Assembly: GCA_030267965.1 (NCBI GenBank)
Contig: BRYA01000106.1
Span: 1-64,000 of the forward strand
Direction: 5' to 3'
Origin: Triparma columacea
Lineage: Eukaryota > Sar > Bolidophyceae > Parmales > Triparmaceae
DNA: 64,000 nt
Shown: piece by piece, positions 38,937 to 50,022 of the stretch
How the letters are laid out: each line of letters starts with the position of its first letter
Numbering within the stretch: position 1 is the stretch's first letter
The notes under the pieces: generated by a model
Told to the model about the DNA's origin: nothing
Seen by the model: only the letters and a program-made list of their open reading frames with translations
Databases searched by the model: none
Translations under genes and position numbers: made by a program

Positions 38937-40848
38937 ATGGGTGGAGGAGTCAGCACCTCCAAGCACCCTGAGATTAATGCGTCACTCTCAGGGGTGAGCA
39001 TCATGGACACCGGAGACGACTTCCTCGACTTGGGTGACCCTGAGGCTCTCGCTTTGCTCTCCCCTGACGAGCTAGATGTCAAGCTGGATATTGGTCCTAA
39101 GGCAAAGAAGGAACAGATCAAGACAATCACGAAGGTGAGACGAGGTGGGGCGTGGCTTCTTTTTACTGGATGGGGTGTCTCGTCGATCACCTTCGCTCAC
39201 CCTTACCTTTTTTTTTCTATCTCTGACTAATTGCAGAGTCTTTTGGAGCGCAAAGTTGGCCTTTCTGTCGTTGATATGGACGTAGATGATGGCGACCCCG
39301 GTGCAATCTCCGGTAAGGTCGCGATTCGTTCCGGTGATAATTTCAAATTCAAGACGTACTGGGTTGTATTGAAGGGCACCCGCCTGCTCCTTTACAAAAA
39401 CGAGAAGAGCAAAAAGCCTAGCAGGACGCTGTGGATATCATACTGGGAAGCGGAAAAGTTCGACAAGGAGACCCTTGACTATTTTAAGGCGGATCACCCT
39501 GAAAGTGTCGTGGACCTCGAGCAGGTGAGAAATATTGGGGCGGGACAGAAGCAAAACGCTGTAATTATTATCGTGACAACAACTGTAAGCACTAACGCAA
39601 CCCTTTCCGTCGCATGGCAGTTCATGGGAGAAACTAAAGGGTACCGCTGCTTTGCAACCGGGGGGCTGTTCCTTTTAAAGTTTGAAAGCGAGGAGGTTGG
39701 GAAGGAGTGGAACCGCCTGGTGTTGGACGTCTTGCATGCCAACTTTGCAAGAGCCGAGATGGAGGAGAAGCACGAACTCTGCTCCTCCTTCCAGCGTATC
39801 GTGTCCGAGCAGACCTGCGAGCAGCTCATGGGAAGACACCTTCTTCTTGAGTCTTTGCAGAGCGCAGGTGAGTAGTGTGAGCCTCGAAGCCTTTGCCAAC
39901 CCGCACACGTGCCTGCTATTTTTCTCACTCATCCTCTAATCTCTCCCCATCTTTTTACACATCTCTCCTTCTATTTAAACCCTAGGTTTTACCGATAGCA
40001 GCCCCTTGCGCCCCATAGACGCTCCGGACAAGATAAAGTTTGGTTACGTCAAAGCTCTCCTTGGTTCAGACGGTGACGAGAACGACGAGAATGGCGTCTG
40101 GGGCGAGTCTTGGGTCCGTTTGTACTTCGTCCTTCTCCCTGGAAACGTATACGCGTACGAAAAAAGCAGCGACCCCCACCCTCGTCAGCACCTTTGCATT
40201 AACAAGATCGGGGTGGAGAGGAGCGAAAAGGACAAAAAAGTGCTAAACGTTTCCACGCCCCTGAGAACTTTGAGCGTCAAGTTCAGGGACGAATACCAGA
40301 TGTTCGACTGGCTCCATGGGCTTATGAAGGCGAGCAAAGAGAGCAACGCCGGGACGCTACTTGCAAATATGCACCGGGAACTGAACAACACCCTTGTGGC
40401 TCTGATGACCGAAAAGGCCCCCCTTTCGGACGATGACCTCTTGGTACAGGTACACTTGATGGCTGATGAGGACTGGAGTGGGAAGAAGGCCAAAGTCCGC
40501 ACGTTCTCTTTAAAGAAGGGGGGATCCTTCGTACTTGGCCGCGAGGCAAGCGTCAATATATTTTTGGACGATTCAAATATCAGCCGTGCGCACGCGAAGA
40601 TTGACGTAGACGTGCGCGGCGGTTGTAGGGTTGCGGATCTCGGCAGCGGAAACGGTACAAAAGTAAACGGCAAGTACATAGAGCCGCATGCTGCGGTTAC
40701 GGCGGGGGATGTGTTGGTGATTGGGAAAAGCACAATTGTGAGTGTAGGCAAGGTGGTCGACCAAGCAAAGCTTGATGAGGCGTTGGCTTATAGGAAGCAG
40801 CAGCTCTTGGACAAAGAACAGCGCAGCAAGTCTGTGGACCTTGTGTGA
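38937..40848 (+). CDS. N-myristoylation-type PH-PH-FHA adaptor protein, 531 aa
   Basis: Exons 38937-39134, 39237-39524, 39621-39867 and 39986-40848; phases fit. It begins MGGGVSTSK, a good N-myristoylation signal. A PH domain starts near residue 80 (KTYWVVLKGTRLLLYKNE) and ends with a Trp helix (GKEWNRLVLDVL). A second PH lies at about 262-355 (GESWVRLYFVLLPGNVYAY to MFDWLHGLM). A C-terminal FHA domain is at about 418-505, with the phosphothreonine-binding core FVLGREASV, SNISRAHAKI and DLGSGNGTKVNGK all intact. The inferred role is a membrane-attached signalling adaptor that reads phosphoinositides and phosphothreonine. I do not recognise this combination. Confidence 0.85.
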
Positions 40849-41094
40849 GTGGGGTGATAATTGACAAGGTGGTTTGCACGGGGGGGGGGGGGCACAGGAA
40901 AAGGTTGTACATAAGGCCATTTGGTGAGCACGGGGGGGGGCGGAAGTCGAAAATTCACGGGAGGAGAGACCTAGCGGGATGAAGGTACAAAGAAGCTTTG
41001 AAATGAGAACAGTTACAACAACAAAAATTTCAAATCGTACTTGGGGCTCCGCTCTTTCCCACCACGCCTTCCCCCTTCATCCTCCCTTGTATCC

Positions 41095-42636
41095 TCACAC
41101 GTAGCCCCTCCCCACCCCATCCATCCACTCCACCTGCTCCTTGAACCTCGTCTGGCTGAACTCCCAGACCTCCATGTCGCACCTGTTGACCTCCATCAGC
41201 TCCTCCACCAGTTCCTCCCTGACGTCCGCCTTCCTCTCCGCGCCGCTCCCCCTCCCTGTGTTGGCCCTGACCTTGTCCTCGAACTTGAGCCACGGGAACC
41301 ACCTCCATATAACCCTCTTTGTGTCCTCCCACTCCCCCTGCATCCCCACCACGCACTTTCCCATCCTCTTCATCGCCTCCCCCCCGTCCAGCCTCATCCT
41401 CCCTACCCTCTCCCAGTCCACTTCCTCCGGCCTCTTCCCTCTGAAGTGGCTCTCCCCCAGTAGCATCTTGCACATGCTGTCCTTGAATCCTTCGTCCCGG
41501 TACATCCCCCAAGCGCTCCCCCTCCACTCCTCAAGTATGAACCTCCACTCCTCCCTCGTCAGCTCGTTCAGCATCCTCCCCCCCAGGTGGTCCTCCCTCG
41601 TGTACACCCTCTCGTAGTAGAGGCTTATGGCCCTCTCTACCGGGTCCCTCACCATCACCAGGCACCGGGGGTCCTGGTAGTCCTCCCACTCACCCCACTG
41701 AAAGTGACCACCCATAACAGCGAGCTCACCCCTCCTCCCCCCGTTCTCCTCCGTCGCGTTTGACGTGTCGAAGCTGTAGCACCTGTAGTCCTCGTAGTAA
41801 AGCCCGTCCCCGTAGTAGCAGGGTAGGTAGAAGGGTGCCGATATCGAATGGGCCGTCGAGGCAATGTGGGAACGAAGTGTCGAACCGGAGGTCTTCTCGT
41901 GGTGAAGGAACACGAAGGGGGTGGCGACGGAGGGCAGGGCCTGGATAAGGGGCAGGCCAAAGCGGGAGAGGGAACCCAGGGTTAGGGCGTGGGCGGCTGC
42001 CCTGTTGGCAAGGCCCGAGCAACCAGGGTGGTCGAGGCCGGAGGAAAAGCAGAGGGTGGCCACGGAGACCTGGAGGGAGTAGGGCCTCCAGAGTTCGGCG
42101 GTAAGGGAACCGCCCCCTGTCAGGGGGAGCGTGAGGGTGTCCCCAGGCCTGAACAGCCTGTAGTCGTGCATGTCTGGGGGGGAGTCCTCGAGGCCATCCT
42201 GCGACGCTGCCCCCCCCCCGTGCGTGACTGTGGATATCTTGAGACCCTCGGTCGGACCCTTAACCTCGTAGGAAAAGTACGTGTCGCTGCCCTCAACGTC
42301 CCCTTCCCCGACCCTTAGCCAGGCGTGGAGGTTGAGGGTAGTGCCGGGGGGGAGGTGTAGGTCGAGTGTGCTGAACTCGTTGAAGGCCGTTGTGGGCTGG
42401 CAGACGTTCCCCCCAAACTCGTCCCTGAGGTTTAGGTTGAGGTCGTCAACGCAGAGCTTCCAGTCGCCTATATCGAAGGGGTGATGGAAGAGCCCGGGGC
42501 GGAGGGGGGGGGGGGGGAGGAGGACCTCAAATACTAGCATCACGCGGAGGAGGGAGGGGGAGAGGGAGAGGACACGCAGGTCGGAGACGTGGAGACGGGG
42601 GGTGGGGGGGGAGGTAGGGTGGGGGGAGGGGGGGGG
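41095..42636 (-). CDS. Sulfotransferase domain protein (5' end lost in gap or fused to GT61)
   Basis: The frame is open from the gap edge at 42636 to the stop at 41095; the first ATG is at 42540, but coding-like sequence continues upstream of it (LHVSDLRVLSLSPSLLRV). PAPS-binding motifs of carbohydrate sulfotransferases are visible: FLHHEKTSGSTLRSHI (5'-phosphosulfate loop) and VMVRDPVERAISLYYERV (3'-phosphate site), with GGHFQWGEW between them, as in Sulfotransfer_2 enzymes such as heparan-sulfate 2-O/6-O types. An N-terminal region of about 190 residues looks beta-rich. It lies directly downstream of the GT61 sequence on the same strand, separated only by 25 N. See the fusion finding. Confidence 0.8.
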   Translation of the reverse strand, partial: PPPSPHPTSPPTPRLHVSDLRVLSLSPSLLRVMLVFEVLLPPPPLRPGLFHHPFDIGDWKLCVDDLNLNLRDEFGGNVCQPTTAFNEFSTLDLHLPPGTTLNLHAWLRVGEGDVEGSDTYFSYEVKGPTEGLKISTVTHGGGAASQDGLEDSPPDMHDYRLFRPGDTLTLPLTGGGSLTAELWRPYSLQVSVATLCFSSGLDHPGCSGLANRAAAHALTLGSLSRFGLPLIQALPSVATPFVFLHHEKTSGSTLRSHIASTAHSISAPFYLPCYYGDGLYYEDYRCYSFDTSNATEENGGRRGELAVMGGHFQWGEWEDYQDPRCLVMVRDPVERAISLYYERVYTREDHLGGRMLNELTREEWRFILEEWRGSAWGMYRDEGFKDSMCKMLLGESHFRGKRPEEVDWERVGRMRLDGGEAMKRMGKCVVGMQGEWEDTKRVIWRWFPWLKFEDKVRANTGRGSGAERKADVREELVEELMEVNRCDMEVWEFSQTRFKEQVEWMDGVGRGYV

Positions 42637-42661
42637 NNNNNNNNNNNNNNNNNNNNNNNNN
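42637..42661. other. Assembly gap (25 N) in a G/C homopolymer tract
   Basis: Flanked by long G runs on both sides, which probably caused the gap. Its true length, and hence the frame across it, is unknown. Confidence 0.95.
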
Positions 42662-44575
42662 GGGGGGGGCAGATAGATACGCAGGATACACCGGAGAGGA
42701 GAGCCTGGTTAGCGTAGGCCCAGGCGAAGTCGCACCAGCCGGGCTGGAGGAGGAGGATCATGACTGATCCTGGGTTTAGGAAGACTGAGTTGTGGCCACC
42801 TGAACCGTACTGGGTAACGAGAATGTCGGTGGACTGGAAGAGGGCAAACTGGGCGGTTAGGGAGAGGGACTCTAGGGAGGCTACAGTGGGGGAGGGGAGG
42901 AGTGGGAGTAGCGAGGTGAAGTTGATGAGTTCTCTGGATCCTGTTCGTTTTATTATTGTGCTAGTGACAGGAGGAGTTGGTGTGTGTGATGGAGGAGTAG
43001 TTGGTGATGGAGGAGTTGTTGTAGTAGTTGTAGGGTTAGTGCCCGTAGATGATGCTACCGTTGTGTGTGTGTGTGTGTGTAGAGTGTGTGTGTAGAGAGT
43101 GTGTGTAGATGTAGATGATGCTGCTGTTGTAGATGCTGTTGTTGTAGATGATGCTACCTGTGTAAGTGAGTGGATGAGAAAGTTCTTAAAGTTGTCATAT
43201 CTCATCCTCAAATCTTCGCTCTCCTTCTTTTCTCTTTCCTTCATTTCTCTCTCCTTCATTCCCCTCTTCTCCTCCTTCTCCTCCTCCTTATTATCCTCCT
43301 CATGATCCTCGTTATTATCATCGTCGGCATTATAATCATCGTCAACATCGTTGTCGTCAAAAGATATTACTGACGGGTAATTGTTATAACCCAATATGTA
43401 GTACGTTGAGGATACATCCAACTCTAACGTAACCTCCTTAAAACACACACGCGTGCCCTTAGGCATACTAAAAAGCGCATGCTTCGTCATAATCGGGTGC
43501 ACCGTAAAAAGCTTAAGCAGCGAGAACGCCGTGTCCCTCTCGTAGACGTCCCTCAGTATCAGCTCGTGCAGCTCCTCCTTCTCATCTTCATTCGCGACGT
43601 CAAGGAATATACGGCAGGAAGAGTCGAGGGGTAAGGTACCGTTGGAGGTTAGAGAGAGATACAAAGGCTCGAGGACGTCGACGATCAAATGACCAACCTG
43701 CCAGGTCAGGATCGTTATAACGTACACGGGAGAGTCGAAGTAGTAAGTACAGGAGGATAGGGAAAAGGGGGAGGGAGTTATAGAGGAGGGGGTTGAGGAC
43801 GTGGGGGGGGAAATGAAGAAGAGAGACCACTTTGAGGAGGATAGGGAGGGGGGGGGTGGGGGGGGGGAGGTAATTGAAGGGGTGTGGAGAAGGAAGTGAG
43901 GGAGGGAAGAGGAAGAGGAAGATACCAACGTTGTGTGGGTTAGAGTTGTGGACGTAGAGGGGGAGGGGATAGTTTCGGTTGTCGTGGTTTTAATCGTCGT
44001 TGATTCGGGGGTAGGGGGGGGGCAAGTGCCAACGGGGGGGGAGGATGAATGAGCAGAAGGCTCAGGGCGAGGTATGGGAGATGAAGACGGTTGGAACAAA
44101 GAGTATGACACCTCCTGGAGGACGGACTCGCAGAAATACGAGGTGGGAAAAAGGTGGGAGGGGGAAGAATGGGAGGTGAAGTCGGAGGGGGGCCAGAGAG
44201 AGAGGGACTGGTGGAGATTATGAGGGGGAAGACTGGAGGATTGAGGACGGCAGTGACGGTTGGAGGGCTGGGGAAGCTTTTTTTGGTTTGTTATCATATT
44301 TCTTAGATATTCTACTGTGGATAGGAGATGAGTGGTGACGGGCGTTAGATGAGGGGGGGGGGAGATGGAAATTACGGAGGATTCATACCTGAATTGGAGG
44401 TTGTTATACTCGGGGGCGGCGGGGGGGGGGGAGAATCAGAACATGCAGAGGGGATATCATCAGAATGGGAAGTTTCAGAGAGAGAGGTAGGGGAGGGAGA
44501 GGACGGAGTCAGGAAGATGAGGAAGAAGAAGAAGAGGGGAGGGAGCATTGGGGTTAACTGGACTTTCCTTTTCAT
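42662..44575 (-). CDS. GT61-family glycosyltransferase, type II membrane protein
   Basis: Exon 1 44575-44389 starts with the ATG at 44575 and encodes a basic start plus signal-anchor (MKRKVQL, LPPLFFFFLIFL). It joins in phase 1 to exon 2 from 44314 (VEYLRNMITNQ), which stays open to the gap. GT61/DUF563 features are WQVGHLIVDVLEPLYLSL and, near the end, SLTAQFALFQSTDILVTQYG with GSGGHNSVFLNPG, the counterpart of the HGAGLTN donor-site motif. Such enzymes add xylose, GlcNAc or arabinose in the Golgi lumen. Ser/Thr/Pro-rich stem sequence, an acidic insert (about 43240-43360) and a (CA)n-encoded Thr/His stretch are unusual insertions. Confidence 0.75.
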
Positions 44576-44719
44576 TCCCAAAAAAGTAATTCAAAGAGTC
44601 CGAAAGAGAGAGAGCAAATTTACCAGAAAGAATGACGATTAAGGAAGGATAAACTTCTTTCGGGGTGTGCCTCGGTGTAACTTTTGCGTTTAGTTATTTC
44701 CTCGGTCGCCGTCGCGCTT

Positions 44720-46254
44720 TTAAATCAACCCGCGGTTCTCCTTCTTCTTCTTTTTCTTCTGTTTCGTTGCAACCTTGTCCTCCTCATCATCGAAATCGCC
44801 CTCGCCCAAAACCTCCTCCCCAGCCCGCTTCCTCCCCTTCCCCCCGCCCTTGCCGAAGGTCATGGTACCGCCGAACATGAAGGAGGATTTGACGTAAAGG
44901 TCGTTGCCGAGGATACCAGATTGGCGCACTTTAGAACCTTGGAAGGGATTGGGGCCGGCGAACAGGGGAGCTGGGGGGGTGGGGGGGAGGAGGGGGGGTA
45001 AGATTTGAGATTAACGATAACGATGAGGTGCTATAAAAGAGATGGCGACTACAAAAAAACGCACACAACCCTAACCCCTCACCCCTCACCCCTCACCTTC
45101 ATCAAAGTCAGCGTCGTCGACGTCCTCCCCGAGACCCGCGAGAGAGCCCTCCTTCACGAATCCATTCTCCTCAAGCCACTCCATGTCATTATAGTTCTCT
45201 AGCTCGCTGTTTGTTGTCGCAAGGAAAGGCACTAATAAGTTCCCCTCCTTCTCAAAGCACTTCTCAAGGCACCCCTTCCAGTCATAGTCCAAGCAAGTGA
45301 AGCCGGCGTTGAAAAAAACAACCATGTCCGGCACCCCCCTCACGAAACCTCCCTCCTCGACTAAACCTATTACATCCTCATACTTCCCGTCCTTCAAGCA
45401 CACCCTGCAGCCCTTGGAGAGCTTCAGAACCTCCCCTCCCCCGTCCTCGAACGCCCCCAAACCTTCCCCCACAAAAACGAGTTCCAGCTGAACCTCGAAA
45501 GTCTCGCAGACCTCGTCCAGGGCGTCCGCGTAAGCCGCCTTCCACCCTCCCCCGCCTTTGGAATCCGATGGCCCCCAGACCTCACTGGGGGAAGACGCGC
45601 CGACGATGTGGAGCTGGAGGACGCGCTGGGACCCGCTCTTTCCGGTGCGACGGCCGTGCTCAGATACGACGGTTGTGAAGGAGGGGTGGGAGAGAAGTAC
45701 ATTTGAGAGCGTTGAGGGGTAGCTCTTGGGAAGGTAGGGGTGAGGGGGGGTTAGAGGGGGGAGATGGGGGAAGGCGCGTGGTGCCCCTCTTACAGCAGAG
45801 GAAAACTGCTCTTTAGTATACCTTCTCCCCTCCAGGCTCTGAAAGGCGTTGCTTCCTCATCCCCCCCCACACCCAACAAGCCCAAAGCCTCACCTCCAAC
45901 TCGCTCCTGTCTGCCTCCTCGGAAGAGGAAGCAACGCCTTTCAGAGCCTCGCAAACCTCAACACAGTGACCAGGGGTAGGACTCGAAGCGGGAATACTGG
46001 CATCGACCTTCCTGCAGGCCTCAGAGCAGTAGGCGACAAGCTTGCACTTTGGACAAGAGAATTTAATTGACTTCTTCCCGCAAACCATACACGCGTTGAT
46101 CCCAGGGCACAAGCTGCGTGGAAACGAGGGGGTGAGATGGTATGAGAGGGGCTTAAGCTCTTTCGTTTCTCACTCACCTTTCATCCTCGACCATCAACTT
46201 CCCTAAGTTCTCCTCTACATTTGAGGCTTGAGACGGGAAGTCCGAGTACTCCAT
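44720..46254 (-). CDS. MYND zinc-finger / MSS51-like protein, 391 aa
   Basis: Exons 46254-46178, 46113-45894, 45724-45097 and 44970-44720; phases fit. The MYND finger is at about residues 31-75 (CMVCGKKSIKFSCPKCK, YCSEACRKVD, then H and C). The middle matches the conserved C-terminal domain of MSS51-type proteins (VLQLHIVGASSPSEVWGP, VPDMVVFFNAGFTCLDYDW). The last exon (PNPFQGSKVRQSGIL) ends in a basic Lys-rich tail. In yeast, MSS51 controls mitochondrial COX1 translation; here there is no obvious mitochondrial presequence, so the role is open. A perfect inverted repeat spans the exon 2 donor. Confidence 0.82.
45834..45949. repeat. 25-bp perfect inverted repeat bracketing a splice donor
   Basis: Arms 45834-45858 and 45925-45949 are exact reverse complements (core GAAAGGCGTTGCTTCC). 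One arm is in exon 2 and the other in intron 2 of the MYND gene. The GTGAGG donor (45893-45888) lies in the 66-base loop. Confidence 0.9.
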
Positions 46255-47024
46255 GTATGTAATCTAATTCTACTGGTCAGGTGGGTATATATTACAGCGT
46301 TTCTACTGCAGAAAGGCACTTTTTTTGCCCAAAAAATTTTTGCGAAAAAATAGCTTTTTGTAATCGCTTTTTAATTATAAATTGGTCATCAATATCATTA
46401 ACAATCAAAATTCGATTACTTAAAATCTACAGATGTTATATAGTACACTTTGAATTATATATTTTTTTGATTTGGAGGCACAAAATATTTTTGTAATTTG
46501 ATATGTTGAAATTATATTTATTATACAGATGATATGTAAGTTAGATCATAAACACAATTATAAACTCATCTAAAAATACATATTTTTGCCATTCAAAAGT
46601 TACTAAATTGCATAAATCCTATTATTTAAAGAAAGAAGAATGGATCAATAACCTTAATGAGAAGTTTCATTGAAAAAATCTAGAAATGATTTCACCGCAA
46701 ATTGAAATCCTTCGTCGTTGACGTATGAGCGAACGGCGTTTGTTGTTCAAGAAGGGCTCTGTGTTCACATTCATCCGACGGGTTAATAGTATACTCAATT
46801 TTTGTCTCCCAAAAAATGATGTATGTCTGGCAAATTGCTCTGAAATTGGCAAAAACCTTATTACTCTTTGCGGTGTCTCTCTTCCTCTCATACTCGTACT
46901 CATCTCTTATTCTCCCCCCCGACCCTCCTAACTCCCCTTTTAAGGCATTACATCAATAGTTTTCCTCCAAAAGCTCTCCTGTCTCCCTCCGATCTCCCTC
47001 ATTTAGTCCTCATTTTGTACCCTT
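46255..47024. other. AT-rich divergent spacer
   Basis: Between the MYND gene (minus) and RAD51-like gene (plus). 46300-46720 is strikingly A/T-rich with long T and A runs, unlike the GC-rich surroundings. Short frames at 46667-46931 show no family features. Confidence 0.6.
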
Positions 47025-48776
47025 ATGGAGGAGTATTCTTCAATATCACCCTCAATATTAGAATGGTTTACACCAAATGAAACTTTAGAAGATATTATAT
47101 CTACATCTGCACCTCCAAAACTTTATCCTCCACCAACAATATCACCGTCACATTTGGGGGAAGGAATAGGAGAGGGAATAGGGGAAGGAATAGGGACAGA
47201 AGTGACACCACAGATAACATCACGGATACCACGCCTTTTTGACAATCTACCACCGCCAAAGGTTAGTCTAGTAGGGAGCTGTATGGGAAGCATAATGGGA
47301 AGCATAATGGGAAACATGATAGGAAGCGTGTATATGTATGTACATGTATTACAAAGTCACACGCAATGATATAATACACACACAACCATTCGGAGGAACT
47401 TATAACAACTTCACCTTCAGTTCAACTTCTTCTCACTCAATCTCCTCTAATCATCTTACACAACCCCTCCTCTCCCCCCCTCTCCCTGCAGACTCTCCCC
47501 CCACCCCCCCACCAGCAGCACCCCCCCTCCTTCCTGGACCATGGCTTCTACTCCACTGCCCCCCCTCTCCCCACGTCACTAACCTACGTAGACTCCTCCC
47601 TCCGTCACCGCCCCCCCCCCACCTCCAAGGGTTATGTGTTTGAAGTTGAGGGCGCATCCTCCACCGGCAAGACCCTCTCAACCATAACAATGGCGGTCTG
47701 CCACGTTCTGAACAACTACCGGAGCTACCACGAGGCGGTGCTGTCCGGGAGACCCAGGGACGGGGGGAGGACAGTGATACTCGACCTAGAGTGCTCGATT
47801 ATGTCGAAGGATATACGCGAAGTTGCCAAGAGCCGAATAGGTAAGTTCATGTACGAGACCCTAGACTCTCTCCAAAAACCAGACTAAACCCTCAACCCCC
47901 CCCTCCCCCAATCGTAGCCAACATGGGCTCCCCCACAGACCCAAGCTCCCTCCTAAGGTGAGAACGGACGGCGACGTCACGAACGGGGCTTTACATGTAC
48001 TAACGGATCCCCCCTCTCCCCCCTCCTCCGTTGTCTACCGTCAGCTGGGTCCTCTCCCGCATCCAGATCTCCCGTCCCCACTCCACCTCCGCCACAGTCG
48101 CTGCCCTCGAGCTCGTCCGTCAAATGTCGACCCTCTACTCCCCCAACCTGTCATCTTCCCATCAGTACGTCTATAAGGGTCCCTTGAAACCTCCCTCCTC
48201 CTCCATCCGCCCCCCGACCTTAATCTGCATAGACTCCCTGACCTCCTTCCACTACATAAACCAGTACCTGGACAACCTCCCCCCTCCCCTCCCACCCTCC
48301 GTCTCCCCCATCCAACCAGTTCCATCCTCCAACGCTCCGCCCCCCCAGCTGTCCGGGACGAACGATTTCTTCATCCTCCTCGAGCGCTTAAGGAGGGATG
48401 CGAACGTCAACGTCTTCGCTACCAAGTCCACCCTCAGCAAGAAAAGGAACAGCGACTCGATGCCAAACATCTGGAGGTGAGGAACCTGCGGGGGGAGGAG
48501 GAGGGGGAAGATCAGGAGCAAGGGGCCAGGGGGGGAGGACCGAGCAATCATCAAAACCTGACCTCTCCCCCTTCCCCCCCCCCCTCCCCACCCAGGGATA
48601 AAGTGACCCACCGTGTAATTCTCCACCACCCTCAAGAAGGTACTAACGAGCACATGGAAGGGTGGGACGCTGTAGCTATGGACACCACTGCCAACGTCCA
48701 GACCAACCTGAGGTTCTTCGGCATGTCCATCACGGAGGGGTGGAGCAAAGTAGGGGGCCAAGACGGTGTCAGATAG
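47025..48776 (+). CDS. RAD51-paralogue-like (XRCC2-type) ATPase, 412 aa
   Basis: Exons 47025-47261, 47492-47840, 47918-47957 (a 40-base microexon), 48045-48476 and 48596-48776; phases fit. It has a RecA-like core. The Walker A motif is GASSTGKT (about residues 133-140) after strand VFEVE, as in XRCC2/RAD51 paralogues. A Walker-B-like strand LICIDSLTSF lies near 267-276. DFFILLERLRRDANVNVFAT and the terminal strands TANVQTNLRFFG complete the fold. The N-terminal 80 residues include a GEGIGEGIGEGIG repeat, and Pro-rich inserts interrupt the core. The likely role is homologous-recombination repair; the exact paralogue is not certain. Confidence 0.72.
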
Positions 48777-48820
48777 GCGTGCTGGAAACCAAAAAGGTGG
48801 TGTAAAATATATATGTTGTT

Positions 48821-49774
48821 TTAGTCAAGCACAATGGGATTATCCAAGCTACCCCCTCCCCCCTCCCTCCCCTTGTCAACATAAACTACTTCCCTCATCC
48901 TGCGTGAGTGAGCGAAGCGATGGGCGAAGGGGTGCGTTAGAATTCCCCCCCCTTCACCCAACCATTTCGCTCACGTTCGTCCTCACCAGCTATAACACGC
49001 CCACTTCCCACAAACGCTCAGCCCCGCCTTGAACAAGCTCCGGTACGTCCCATTTGTATCCGCATCCTCCTCATAGCTCTTGCACCAATTGTCGCAGAAG
49101 AGCAGCTCATCCTCGTTGTAACCGACACACGTCCGGGTGTGCTCCGCAAAGTTTATCGCGACCGCCCGCCCGTCGTCAATCAGAGACTCGACCAAATTCG
49201 CATTATGGTAGACCCAGGGCGTCGCCTCCACGTCCGCTATGCTCGCCCCGTAGCGATCCGCGAGGGAGAGCGGGTCGGACACCCAGTAAGAGGGGTTGAA
49301 GCACATCTCGCGCTTCCCTCGGGACCGAATAGGGATGTAGCGGAGGCCGGTGGACGCACAGGTTCCAAGGATCGACTTGGAAGCGAGTAAATCCAAACAC
49401 TCAGCGAGATCCTCGCACTGATCGCGGTCCAACCGCAGCCACGAAGCGCGCCACCGCTTTGGATTGACCGGTATGAGGTCCCTCCTCCCCATTAACGCCA
49501 CAAGGTTGAGGAGTCCCACGAAGGTGCAAGCGCCGTCCTGGCCTTGATCCACATTCTTGTAATCCATCACGGCGGATGGACTTACAGCGAGGCAGAACGA
49601 GCGTACGCATTCAGCCCGAAATTCTGTGATCTCCTTCGATGTCAGGTCGTGCCTACATGTCCTGCCAAACCCACCAAAGGGAAATATCATCGACACAAAG
49701 TGAGAGGCATCTGTTTTCCTCGGAGCGCGCATTGGCTTAGCATCTTCCAGAGCGAGCCGAAGACCTATGTACAT
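48821..49774 (-). CDS. Papain-like (C1-fold) cysteine-protease-like protein, 288 aa
   Basis: Exons 49774-48987 and 48899-48821; the phase-2 join replaces an immediate TGA and adds WMREVVYVDKG and an end IVLD. The start is the first ATG in the frame (49774). The papain oxyanion/Cys segment is VDQGQDGACTF (papain: GQCGSCWAF) and the His segment is EHTRTCVGYNEDELLF, with correct spacing to GY. The usual Asn of NSW is CDNW here, so the third catalytic residue appears to be Asp. There is no signal peptide or propeptide. It could be a peptidase or an inactive relative. The intron carries the GAGCGAA / TTCGCTC motif at its two ends. Confidence 0.75.
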
Positions 49775-50022
49775 GAAGAATGACGGTGCTTGCGGGTCGG
49801 TTAAATCAAGGCAGTGCTCACGACTGCTTCCAACCGATTGAGAAACCTTGCAAGACTGAGGACCGGAAAATTCTTCAGTCCCCACCCAACACCCAAGTCC
49901 AGCAAGATTTTGAAAACAGATTTGACCTCTCCACAATTGTCCATTTTATTCGTCCAAGACTCGTGTTATATTCGGAATTGAACTTCGCCACTTCAAACCA
50001 TCTGTATCACGACCTCATAATA

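Noticed and set aside
46667..46931. Overlapping short frames on both strands in the AT-rich spacer
   Set aside because: No homology features, and the frames largely overlap on opposite strands; likely chance.
48388..48761. Frames in the last intron of the RAD51-like gene and on its opposite strand
   Set aside because: Intron sequence with G/C runs; the plus-strand exons join in phase without it.
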